From Sphingobium cyanobacteriorum (GTDB lineage: Bacteria; Pseudomonadota; Alphaproteobacteria; Sphingomonadales; Sphingomonadaceae): a stretch of 64,000 bases of DNA. The translations under genes were made by a program, and so were the position numbers. The stretch is from contig NZ_JAUQOM010000008.1 of NCBI RefSeq assembly GCF_030580935.1, forward strand, positions 62,001-126,000. The letters run 5' to 3'. Numbering within the stretch: position 1 is the stretch's first letter; every line of letters begins with the position of its first letter. The notes beneath the pieces are model-generated. The model worked only from the letters and a program-made list of their open reading frames with translations. It was not told the DNA's origin and ran no database searches. Below are positions 33,526-41,559 of the stretch, in pieces.

Positions 33526-34656
33526 TTAGTCAGCCGCGCCACCCTTTGCACCCTTGGTGACGAAGGGGTTGATGGTGCGGATCGTGCCATCGGGATTATA
33601 GTGCAGTTCCGTCACCTTGACGTTGCGCAGGCGCGTCTGTCCCGATAATTGCGTGTCGGCATAGAAAAGCCACCATTTCCCGTTCCATTCGACAATGGAA
33701 TGGTGCGTGGTCCAGCCTTCCACCGGCTCCAGGATCCGCCCCTTGTAGGTGAAGGGACCATAGGGGCTGTCGCCTATGCCATAAGCGAGATAGTGGGTGT
33801 CGCCGGTGGAATAGCTGAAATAATATTTGCCCTTATACTTGTGCATCCACGACGCTTCGAAGAAGCGACGATCATGGTCGCCGCCCAGAATCGGCTTGCC
33901 CTTGTCATCGACGATCTGGATCGAGCGTGGGGATTCAGCAAATTCCAGCATGTCCCCGGTCAGCTTCGCCACACGCGGGGCCAATGCAGGCTGGTCGTCC
34001 TGGCCAAGGTCGGTCTTGGACCCGTTGGCATCATATTGACCATTGATGTTCCGCTGGAGCTGGCCGCCCCAGATGCCGCCGAAATACATGTAGCTCGCGC
34101 CATCGTCATCGGTGAATATGGCAGGATCGATCGAAAAACTGCCCTTGATCGGTTGCGGCCGTGCCTTGAATGGACCCATGGGATCTTTCGACGTGGCAAC
34201 GCCGATGCGGAAAGCCCCATCCTTGTCCTTGGCCGGAAAATAGAGGTAATAGGTGCCGTCCTTATATGCGGCATCAGGCGCCCACATCTGCTTTTCCGCC
34301 CAGGGCACATCCTTGATGTCGAGCGCGACGGGACCAACCGTGACCGGGCCACCGATCCTGTCCATCGACAAAATGCGATAGTCGCGCATTTCATAATGTG
34401 AGCCGAGATCGTCTTCAGGCGTGGGCCCATCGATGTCATGGCTGGGATAAACGTAGATCTTGCCGTTCCACACATGGGCCGACGGGTCGGCCGTGTAGAT
34501 ATCCTTCACCAGCGGCTGCGACAGATATTCGGATGCATCGCGCCTGCTTTCCTTCGCTGGCTGAGCATCATTGCCTGGCTGCACCTGCTGGCAGGCCGTC
34601 GCGAGCAACGCCATGGTCAGCGGCAGGGCCGTCAGTCTTTGCAATGACATGGGCAT
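33526..34656 (-). CDS. GH43 glycosidase, putative lipoprotein
   Basis: A 376-residue five-bladed beta-propeller enzyme. The GH43 base Asp is in YTADPSAHVW, the pKa-modulating Asp in SIDPAIFTDDDG, and the acid Glu in FFEASWMHK. The N-terminus (LALLATAC) is a plausible lipobox, so the enzyme is probably membrane-anchored. Activity on arabinosyl or xylosyl side chains is likely. ATG 34656 is preferred to the ATG at 34662 because AGAGAGG then sits 6 bp upstream. First gene of the GH43-GH3-GH51-esterase operon; its promoter contains a LacI-type operator, and a second weaker copy lies 100 bp further upstream. Confidence 0.9.
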   Translation of the reverse strand: MPMSLQRLTALPLTMALLATACQQVQPGNDAQPAKESRRDASEYLSQPLVKDIYTADPSAHVWNGKIYVYPSHDIDGPTPEDDLGSHYEMRDYRILSMDRIGGPVTVGPVALDIKDVPWAEKQMWAPDAAYKDGTYYLYFPAKDKDGAFRIGVATSKDPMGPFKARPQPIKGSFSIDPAIFTDDDGASYMYFGGIWGGQLQRNINGQYDANGSKTDLGQDDQPALAPRVAKLTGDMLEFAESPRSIQIVDDKGKPILGGDHDRRFFEASWMHKYKGKYYFSYSTGDTHYLAYGIGDSPYGPFTYKGRILEPVEGWTTHHSIVEWNGKWWLFYADTQLSGQTRLRNVKVTELHYNPDGTIRTINPFVTKGAKGGAAD

Positions 34657-34699
34657 GTCCATCCTCTCTCTGTTATGCGACAATCCTCTTATGATGATA

Positions 34700-34728
34700 T
34701 AGATAGCGCTATCATTATTGTGAAGCAA
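34700..34728 (-). promoter_or_regulatory. Predicted promoter of the GH43-GH3-GH51-esterase operon
   Basis: Minus-strand TTGCTT (34728-34723) and TATCTA (34705-34700) are 17 bp apart. The palindrome GATAGCGCTATC overlaps the -10 and the end of the spacer, so a bound repressor would block RNA polymerase. Confidence 0.55.
34702..34713. promoter_or_regulatory. LacI-type operator, site A
   Basis: GATAGCGCTATC is a perfect 12-bp palindrome located 46 bp upstream of the GH43 start codon. It belongs to a set of similar sites across this locus and resembles xylan-regulon boxes of LacI-family XylR proteins. Confidence 0.75.
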
Positions 34729-34801
34729 CCGCCGTCTTGCACCGTTCCCAACGAAATATCTCTTCCCTAAGATAATGATAATATTTGATGCGATGGGGAA
34801 T

Positions 34802-34813
34802 GGTAGCGCAATC
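34802..34813. promoter_or_regulatory. LacI-type operator, site G (imperfect)
   Basis: GGTAGCGCAATC differs from site B (GGTAGCGCTATC) at one base and lies exactly 100 bp from site A, centre to centre. It could be an auxiliary operator. It is also the loop of a 7-bp stem (GGGGAAT 34795-34801, ATTCCCC 34820-34826) between the halogenase stop and the GH43 promoter. Confidence 0.45.
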
Positions 34814-34857
34814 TTTCAAATTCCCCTTCATCATGGCCGGCTGCCCGTTGCCGCCGG

Positions 34858-36396
34858 TCAGACCGGCTGCAATCCATGCGCCATAATTTTCTCGATCAGG
34901 TCGCGATGGCGGGGCAGACCGGCGCACAATTTTGCCGTCATGGCTGCATTTTCGCGCCGCGCGCGACTGGCGAGATGCTTGTCCCGCGACAGGCCCGACG
35001 CATCGACCTGGGTTTTGAAACCCATGCCATAGAGCACATATTGGTAGCTGGCCGCCGGAAAGACTTCCTCGACACGGTCGAACTCGTCCAGGAAACCGGG
35101 CGACTGGTAGCGCCAGAGCGTCAGCAGATCCCTGAGCCGATCGGGGATGCTGTCATCGCGCACATTGTCGCGCCAGAAATCGCTGTCGGTGCGTTGCGTG
35201 AGCACATAATGGAGCTTGAGGAAGTCGATGATCCGGCCCCAGCGATACTGGGTCGTCGCGTTGAAGCGCGCGGCGACGATGTCCATCACCTCGCGGCAGG
35301 GGGGCATTTGTTCGGCGATGATCTTGGCCGACAATTCGACCAGCACGATGGCCGATGCTTCGAGCGGTTCGAGGAAGCCGGCGGCCAGCCCCACCGCGAC
35401 GCAATTGCCCTTCCAGAATGTTTCGCGATGGCCCGACCGGATCTTGATCCTGCGGGCGTTCAGGCCATCGGCTGCCGGGCCGATATAGGCGCGCAGCTCC
35501 CGTTCGGCCGCTTCGTCCGAAATATGGTTGCTGGAATAGACATGGCCGATGCCCCGGCGCGTCTGGATGCCGATGTCCCAGATCCAGCCAGCGCTCTGGG
35601 CCGTGGAGATGGTGTGCGATGCGATCGCGCTGTCGGGCCGTTCATAGGGCACCTGCATCGCCAGCGCCGTGTCGCAGAAGAGGACGTCGTTGCAATCCTT
35701 GAACGGCACCTGCATCGCGCCTTCGATCAGGAGCGCCTTGAAGCCGGTGCAATCGACAAACAGGTCGCCCTCGATCTCGCCCGCCTGGGTCGTGCGGATG
35801 GCGCGAATGTCGCCATTCTCGCGCATCGACACGGCCTCGACATCGGCGGGCACATGGCGCACGCCCAGTTTTTCGCAGCAATGGCGTTGCAGGAACGGCG
35901 CGAACTTGCCCGCGTCGAGATGATAGGCATAGTTGGCGAGCGCGTCATATTCGGCCGTGGCGATGGTCTTGGGCGCAAGGCCGTCGTCGCAGATGCGACC
36001 TTGCGCGCAGACGCTGTCGCAGAAACTTTCGTCGCCCTCATCCGCCAGCCAGTGCGGGGCAAGGTTCACCTGCCCGAAATTCTGGGGCAGCATCAGCGGG
36101 TGGTAATAGCCATCGTCGTGCGCGCCGGTCGTCCAGCGGGCAAAGCGCGCGCCCTGCTTGAACGATGCGTCGCATTCGCGGATGAAGTCTGTTTCCGACA
36201 CGCCCATGCGCGACAATGTCGTGCGCAGCGTGGGCCAGGTGCCTTCGCCCACACCGATGATCGGGACGTTGGGGGATTCGACCAGCGTGACCGTAAAGTC
36301 GGCGCGGCCCTTGTGCCGGGCGGCGATAATGCCTGCGGTCAGCCAGCCGGCGGTCCCGCCGCCGACGATCACAATGTTGCGGACGGGTGTGACCAT
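34858..36396 (-). CDS. Flavin-dependent tryptophan-halogenase-family protein, TonB-receptor-linked
   Basis: A 512-residue member of the tryptophan halogenase family. The FAD fold is set by IVIVGGGTAGW at the N-terminus and GVGEGTWP; the catalytic Lys (Lys80, FKQGARFARW) matches Lys79 of PrnA, and the late FLEPLEAS keeps the Glu. The diagnostic WxWxIP motif is changed to WIWDIG, so true halogenation is not certain. ATG 36396 is chosen because it starts directly at the Rossmann strand; starts at 36411 or GTG 36438 are possible. It follows a TonB-dependent receptor by 63 bp. This branch repeatedly accompanies TonB receptors, SapC and cupin-like proteins; its substrate is unknown. Confidence 0.85.
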   Translation of the reverse strand: MVTPVRNIVIVGGGTAGWLTAGIIAARHKGRADFTVTLVESPNVPIIGVGEGTWPTLRTTLSRMGVSETDFIRECDASFKQGARFARWTTGAHDDGYYHPLMLPQNFGQVNLAPHWLADEGDESFCDSVCAQGRICDDGLAPKTIATAEYDALANYAYHLDAGKFAPFLQRHCCEKLGVRHVPADVEAVSMRENGDIRAIRTTQAGEIEGDLFVDCTGFKALLIEGAMQVPFKDCNDVLFCDTALAMQVPYERPDSAIASHTISTAQSAGWIWDIGIQTRRGIGHVYSSNHISDEAAERELRAYIGPAADGLNARRIKIRSGHRETFWKGNCVAVGLAAGFLEPLEASAIVLVELSAKIIAEQMPPCREVMDIVAARFNATTQYRWGRIIDFLKLHYVLTQRTDSDFWRDNVRDDSIPDRLRDLLTLWRYQSPGFLDEFDRVEEVFPAASYQYVLYGMGFKTQVDASGLSRDKHLASRARRENAAMTAKLCAGLPRHRDLIEKIMAHGLQPV

Positions 36397-36459
36397 GGTG
36401 AATTTACCCATGAAAGGGGAGGGGATGTCAACCGACACCCCCTCCAGGGCGAGACAGGG

Positions 36460-39360
36460 TTAGAAGCGGTATCGCACGCCCGCCGTGAAGCGCCGGCCAT
36501 AGCCATAGACGTCGAGCAGCTGGTTGCTGAAGCGACCGTGGGTGCTGTACGTCTCGTTGGTGATGTTGAGCGCTTCGCCGAACACGCTGATCTGGTCGGT
36601 CAACCGGATATTGGTGCTCAGATCGATCTGAAGCGCGGAGTTCACGAATGTCGGCTCCGCACCAAAGGCCGAATTATTCTGCGCCTGACCGAACTGGAGC
36701 AGATATTTGTCGCGCCAGTTGACGGCGGTGCGGAATTCAAAGCCATTCTTGTCGTAGAAGGCGACAAGGTTGGCCGAATTGGCCAGGCCGGTAACGGCGA
36801 ACCCGCTCTGCGACAGGTTGCTGCTGTCATAGGGCTTGTTGGTCTCCACGAAGGTGGCGTTGGCGTTGAAGCCGAAACCACTGTCGCCGAACACATGCTG
36901 CCAGGCCAGTTCCACGCCCTTGACCGTCGCTTCGGGACCGTTGACGCGCGCCGATACGGTGAAGATCGCCGCCTGGCCGGTGGTCGGATCGATGACATTG
37001 TTGATCGTCTGGCGCTGCGTGCCGGCGACGATGAAGTTGGCCACGTCCTTCAGGAACAGGTTTACCGAGGCGTAGGAGTTACGCTGATAATACCATTCCA
37101 GCCCCAGGTCGAAATTGTCCGCCAGATAGGGTTTGAGGAACGGATTGTTGCCCGTCGCCGTCAAGGCGCCGACACGCTGGCCTGCCCCCACATTGAGCAC
37201 CGGGCCGAGATAATCCAGCCGCGGCCGGGTCAACGTCCGCGATGCGTCGAAGCGCAGGTGCAGGCTGTCGGTCAGTTCCAGCTTCATGTCGAGTGCCGGC
37301 AGGAAGTAGGAATAGCTGCTGCTTTCCGTCACCGCCTGCGAATCGGAGAACGCTACGGTCAGCAGCGTCGGGTCGGCGGCGCTGCCGGTGATGGATGTCG
37401 GCACGCGACCAATGCCCGTCGAAATGACCTTCGTTATTTCCTCGCGCGCGCCGGCGTTGAAGTGGAACGGCATGCCAGCCACATCGGTATTAAAGTTCAC
37501 GCTGACCCAGGCGGACCAGCTTTTTTCAACGATATTCTGGACGCTGCCGGGATCGAGCGCGAGATCAATCGTGCCGTTGAAGCCGGCGCAGCAGCCCGCA
37601 TTATATCCCGGCGTATTCGTCGGCCCTTGCCACAGGCTCTCCAGATATTGCTGATAGGCACGCGCATCATAATCCAGCAGCACCGGGGGCAAATTGCCCT
37701 TGAAGCCAGGAATCCAGCCCTTCGTGCTGATCGTGCCCTGGATCAGGCTGGCCGGGATCGGCACGCCACTGGTGCGACCCGATGGCGCGCCATAACCGGC
37801 ATAGGCCTGCCAATAATTATTGGCGAAGGTGTTGCGATTCTCCAGCGCAAATTCATCCTCCATATAGCGCGCGCCGACCTTGATGGTCAGGTCGTCCTGC
37901 TTCCAGGTCGCGCCCAGGCGGAACTGCTTGATCTCGTCGCTGTTCTTCTGCGCCATCCGCACGGTGACGTGCGAACCCAGTATCGCCTGATCGGTCCACA
38001 GCGCCTGATTGCCCTGCGGACCATAGGTGGTCAGTTCGGGGAAGTGCTTCTTGCTGTCGCCGGTGACACGCACGCCCAGCGTCGTGCCGAGCAGGCCGCC
38101 ATAGCCGATATCCGCGCCTTCGCTGCTGACATTGCCGTCGGGATTCAGGCGGCTCTTGGAATAGCTGATATCGGCATCGATCTGCAGATTTTCAGTGGCA
38201 TCCCATTTGATGTTCGCGCCGACCTGATTGGTTTCCAGAATATTCTTGTCGGTGCCGGCGGTGAAGTCGGTCGGCGATCCGGCCTGCAGGAAATTGACCG
38301 TGGTGCCGTTCCCGTCCAGCTCGACATTGCGCATGTCGCCCTGATTGAACCAGATGCCAAAGCCATCAATCTTGGTTTCAACCTTCTGACGCGAATAATT
38401 GTCGTCGATCGTCAGCACGACATCGTCGGACGGCTGCCACTGGAACGCGATGCGCCCGTCGATGCGCTCATCCTTGGTATAGCGCTGATCGGCACCATAT
38501 TGCTGCTGATACCAGCCATTTCTGGTCTGGATTTCGTCGGCATTACGATTTTCGGTGCCTGCCGGTGATGGTCGGCAAATGGTCGCCGCGCTGCCTTTCA
38601 GTTGGCAATCGGCAAACTTGCCGCCCTGCCAGCCTGACACATAGACACGGTTCGCCTGCGTGTCGCGGCGGGTATAGACGGCATCGACCAAGATGCCCAT
38701 GGTGTCGTCGGCGAAGGTCGTGCTGAACAGGCCGCCGACCGTCGGCACCACCTTGCCCGCTTCATCCTGAACGGAACCGGCGGCGGTAAAGGCCATGCGG
38801 GTGCCGGTCTTGTCGAACGGCTTGGGGTAGGAGATGTTGAGGGTCGCGCCGATCGAGCTGCTGGAGAGGGAGACTTCCGGCGTCTTGTAGACGGCGAGCT
38901 GGCCGACAAAATCCGCGCCGACCGTGGTGAAGTCGACCGAACGGCCACCCGATGCGGTGGACAGGCGGCGGCCGTCGATCAGCGTTTCGTTGAAATCGCC
39001 GCCAAAGCCGCGAACCGAAATACCCTGCGGCTCGCCGCGCGAACCCGACCGCTGGATCGATACGCCCGGCAGGCGTTGCAGGGACGCCGCGACGTTCGAG
39101 TCGGGGAATTTGCCGATATCCTCGGCCGAAATCACATCGACCACGCCCGACGATGTGCGCTTTATGTCGAGGTTGCGTTGCAGCGACCCGCGGATGCCCG
39201 TAACGACGATGTCGGTTTCGCCAGCCGGTGACGCGGCGGCGGCCTGGCCCGCATCCTGTCCAAAGGCTGGTGCCGCGATCACCATGGCCATCAGGCTGGC
39301 GGTCGTGGCAAGCATAATATGGCCGCGTGGCGCGCGGGCGTTGTTGGCACGATAATTCAT
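36460..39360 (-). CDS. TonB-dependent receptor (carbohydrate-type, Xanthomonas/Caulobacter family)
   Basis: A 966-residue outer-membrane receptor: signal peptide to about AFGQ, a TonB box-like ETDIVVTG, a plug domain (VISAEDIGKFPDSNVAASLQR to ISYPKPFDK), a 22-strand barrel and a terminal aromatic residue (GVRYRF). The plug and GGRSVDFTTVGADFVGQ segment are typical of the large TonB-Xanth-Caul group, often used for plant oligosaccharides. A strong GGGGAGGA site precedes the ATG. It leads the operon with the halogenase-like gene and is divergent from SapC; the promoter encloses a LacI-type operator. Confidence 0.94.
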   Translation of the reverse strand: MNYRANNARAPRGHIMLATTASLMAMVIAAPAFGQDAGQAAAASPAGETDIVVTGIRGSLQRNLDIKRTSSGVVDVISAEDIGKFPDSNVAASLQRLPGVSIQRSGSRGEPQGISVRGFGGDFNETLIDGRRLSTASGGRSVDFTTVGADFVGQLAVYKTPEVSLSSSSIGATLNISYPKPFDKTGTRMAFTAAGSVQDEAGKVVPTVGGLFSTTFADDTMGILVDAVYTRRDTQANRVYVSGWQGGKFADCQLKGSAATICRPSPAGTENRNADEIQTRNGWYQQQYGADQRYTKDERIDGRIAFQWQPSDDVVLTIDDNYSRQKVETKIDGFGIWFNQGDMRNVELDGNGTTVNFLQAGSPTDFTAGTDKNILETNQVGANIKWDATENLQIDADISYSKSRLNPDGNVSSEGADIGYGGLLGTTLGVRVTGDSKKHFPELTTYGPQGNQALWTDQAILGSHVTVRMAQKNSDEIKQFRLGATWKQDDLTIKVGARYMEDEFALENRNTFANNYWQAYAGYGAPSGRTSGVPIPASLIQGTISTKGWIPGFKGNLPPVLLDYDARAYQQYLESLWQGPTNTPGYNAGCCAGFNGTIDLALDPGSVQNIVEKSWSAWVSVNFNTDVAGMPFHFNAGAREEITKVISTGIGRVPTSITGSAADPTLLTVAFSDSQAVTESSSYSYFLPALDMKLELTDSLHLRFDASRTLTRPRLDYLGPVLNVGAGQRVGALTATGNNPFLKPYLADNFDLGLEWYYQRNSYASVNLFLKDVANFIVAGTQRQTINNVIDPTTGQAAIFTVSARVNGPEATVKGVELAWQHVFGDSGFGFNANATFVETNKPYDSSNLSQSGFAVTGLANSANLVAFYDKNGFEFRTAVNWRDKYLLQFGQAQNNSAFGAEPTFVNSALQIDLSTNIRLTDQISVFGEALNITNETYSTHGRFSNQLLDVYGYGRRFTAGVRYRF

Positions 39361-39507
39361 GATCCTCCCCTTATTCAGACACAGTCTCGCCCGAACGCCG
39401 AAGCCCTATTGCCGCGGCGATCATTTTTTTGATCCGGGTGATTGTTTGCCCCTGCCGATTTGGCAGGCGTCACTCCTCTCACCGGCTCTTCTCTTTTTAT
39501 GCTCCAA

Positions 39508-39536
39508 ATGGTAGCGCTATCGTAACGCCTGATCAA
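39508..39536 (-). promoter_or_regulatory. Predicted promoter of the TonB receptor/halogenase operon
   Basis: Minus-strand TTGATC (39536-39531) and TACCAT (39513-39508) are 17 bp apart, with operator site B across the spacer and -10 element. The leader to the receptor ATG is about 150 bp. Confidence 0.5.
39510..39521. promoter_or_regulatory. LacI-type operator, site B
   Basis: GGTAGCGCTATC has the perfect 8-bp core TAGCGCTA and lies in the divergent gap between the TonB receptor and sapC, so it could control both units. Confidence 0.72.
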
Positions 39537-39632
39537 GAGAAATTGTAGGCGTAATTGTCACCCGCCTCCAAAGGGGGCAGGGTACAGGGAAAAGAACCCG
39601 CAGGTGCGCCGGGGTAAGCAATGGGAGGGGTT

Positions 39633-40316
39633 ATGGAATCGCTGGAACTGGTCAATCGGGACAGGCACGCAACGGTGCGGATGCGGCCCGCCGATGCAGG
39701 GGACGGGTTGTTTGTGCGTGTCGTGCTGAGTGAATTTCCGGCCGCATCGGCCGCCTGCCCGCTGCTGTTTTCCAAGCATCCCGACACCGGCGCCTTTTAT
39801 GCGGGGGCGATGCTGGGGTTCAAACCGGGCGAATATCTGATGGATTCGCCCGATGGCCGTCCCGCTTTTCGCCCCCTGGAGATGGTGCGGGAAGGATTTT
39901 TCGCTTCGGGCGAAGATTTCGTCCTGGATCGCGCGCATCCCCGATTCGCCGTGCATGACGGAGATTGGCTGTTCGACGGCAATGGTGATCCGACCACGCA
40001 GTTGAAAGCGGCGCAGACGGCATTGGCGCGCTTGATGGCTGGATCGGAAGCGACCGACGCCTTCATCGCAAAGCTCCTTGCCCATCGCCTGATCGAGCCG
40101 ATCGACATCTCGCTCCATTTCGATGACGGCGAGCGGCTGCGTCTGGAGGGGCTTTATACCGTCAGCCTTGATGCCCTGAACGAACTGGACGATGCTGTCG
40201 CCCTGGACCTTTTCCGGTCGGGCGACCTGCAATGTGCCTATGCCATGATCCTGTCGCTTCAGCATATTGCATTGATGGCCCGGCGCCGTAACGAGCGGCT
40301 GGCGTCCGGGGTCTGA
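39633..40316 (+). CDS. sapC: SapC family protein
   Basis: A 227-residue cytoplasmic-looking protein of the SapC family, known by name from S-layer/peptide-related genes but without a proven activity. The family segments LVNRDRHATVRM, FPLLFSKH-like CPLLFSKHPDTGAFYAG and FKPGEYLMD are visible. The ATG at 39633 fits the family N-terminus (MESLELVNRDRH); an ATG at 39621 is an alternative. The cupin-like gene starts 15 bp downstream. SapC genes recur beside TonB receptors and halogenase-like genes in Caulobacter, Xanthomonas and sphingomonads, which suggests a shared function around receptor modification or regulation. Confidence 0.88.
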   Translation: MESLELVNRDRHATVRMRPADAGDGLFVRVVLSEFPAASAACPLLFSKHPDTGAFYAGAMLGFKPGEYLMDSPDGRPAFRPLEMVREGFFASGEDFVLDRAHPRFAVHDGDWLFDGNGDPTTQLKAAQTALARLMAGSEATDAFIAKLLAHRLIEPIDISLHFDDGERLRLEGLYTVSLDALNELDDAVALDLFRSGDLQCAYAMILSLQHIALMARRRNERLASGV

Positions 40317-40330
40317 ACAGGGGCGCGCAG

Positions 40331-41338
40331 ATGACCGACTTGTCAGAGTTGAGCGCATCCGATGTTTGCGGCGCCCATGGCCTGCGCGCCCTGGCGTTAG
40401 CCTGCAAGCCGGCAGTGATCCGGGGGCTGTGCAGCAACTGGCCATCGACCCTGGCGGGCCTGCGCGGGCCGGAGGCGGCGATGGCGTATATTGGGCAGTT
40501 CGCTGCCGGGCGGGCGGCGGAATATTTTTCCGCGCCATCGGCGCTTGGGGGGCGCTATCATTATGGCGAGGCGCTGGCCGGGTTCAATTTCACGCGGGAA
40601 ACCATCCGTGTCGGTGCGGCGCTGGAACGGATCAGCGCCAATGTCCTGAAGCCCGATGAAACAGGATATCTGGGATCATTGCCGGCAGATGCCTATTTCC
40701 CCGGATTTGCCGAGGATAATCCGATCGACCTGTTCGACCGCGATGGGCGCCCGCGTCTGTGGCTGGGCAATCCGTCGACGGTGGCCTGCCATTATGACAG
40801 CTATGACAATCTGGCCTGTGTCGTGGCGGGGCGCCGCCGTTTCACGCTGTACCCGCCCGAAGCGATCGGCGACCTGTATGTCGGGCCGATCGATCATACG
40901 CTGTCCGGGCAACCCATATCCCTGGCGGCAGGTGCGCCGGACGGGGCGGGCGCCTTTCCGCGGTTCGCCGCCGCACAGGCGAAAGCCGTTGTCGCCATCC
41001 TCGAACCGGGCGATGCGCTTTATCTGCCCAAACTCTGGTGGCATCAGGTCGACGCACTCGATCCCGTCAATATCCTGGTCAATTACTGGTGGGACGGATT
41101 TTCGTCGGGACCGGATTCGCCCTATGCGTCGCTGTTGCTGGCCATGATCGCGATCGCCGAAAGGCCGGCGGCCGAACGCGCGGCATGGCGATCCTATTTC
41201 GACCATTATGTGTTTCGCCCCGATGGCCACCCGCTGGCCCATCTGCCCGAAGCGCAGCATGGGATATTGGGACCGCTGGCGCAGGGCAGTTATGGCCGGA
41301 TTCGCGCCCTGGTCATGAAGATGTTGCGGCACGGATAG
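40331..41338 (+). CDS. Cupin-like/JmjC-type Fe(II)/2-oxoglutarate oxygenase
   Basis: A 335-residue protein of the cupin_8/JmjC group, which includes protein hydroxylases such as FIH and bacterial RNA or ribosome oxygenases. The iron ligands His and Asp appear in VACHYDSYDN, and the distal His in LWWHQVDAL; GRRRFTLYPPEAI and PGDALYLPKLWWHQ are typical. It starts 15 bp after sapC. In the TonB-receptor/halogenase setting a protein-modifying oxygenase acting on a receptor, enzyme or regulator is conceivable, but no target is known. Confidence 0.86.
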   Translation: MTDLSELSASDVCGAHGLRALALACKPAVIRGLCSNWPSTLAGLRGPEAAMAYIGQFAAGRAAEYFSAPSALGGRYHYGEALAGFNFTRETIRVGAALERISANVLKPDETGYLGSLPADAYFPGFAEDNPIDLFDRDGRPRLWLGNPSTVACHYDSYDNLACVVAGRRRFTLYPPEAIGDLYVGPIDHTLSGQPISLAAGAPDGAGAFPRFAAAQAKAVVAILEPGDALYLPKLWWHQVDALDPVNILVNYWWDGFSSGPDSPYASLLLAMIAIAERPAAERAAWRSYFDHYVFRPDGHPLAHLPEAQHGILGPLAQGSYGRIRALVMKMLRHG

Positions 41339-41453
41339 GCCCGCGCTTTCAGGGCCGGGGGACGGCATTGTGCGACCGGCATCGCGTTTCCGTTACAGCG
41401 AAGTGTACAGCTATACGCCAAAATGACGCCCTGCCCCCAAGGCCGATGGACAA

Positions 41454-41470
41454 TATAAGATAGCGGTAAC
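41454..41470 (+). promoter_or_regulatory. Promoter -10 and LacI-type operator, site F
   Basis: TATAAG (41454-41459) is a good -10 element, overlapped by GATAGCGGTAAC (41459-41470), which departs from the operator consensus at one central base. It lies 89 bp before the esterase ATG. No clear -35 is seen. Confidence 0.5.
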
Positions 41471-41559
41471 AAATGGATTGTGACCCCGGAAAAATCGGCT
41501 ATGCCTGCGGCAATGGCCCGGCACCGCATCGGCCCATGACAAGAGAGGAGCAGGCGGCC

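Noticed and set aside
30778..33648. A 956-codon + strand frame antisense to the GH3 gene
   Set aside because: Low-complexity Gly/Ala/Arg/His composition typical of a shadow frame; the GH3 protein on the minus strand is intact.
34876..38568. A 1,230-codon open frame on the + strand antisense to the halogenase-like gene and TonB receptor
   Set aside because: High GC makes long antisense frames common. It shows no family motif or ribosome site, and both genes on the other strand have unmistakable domains.
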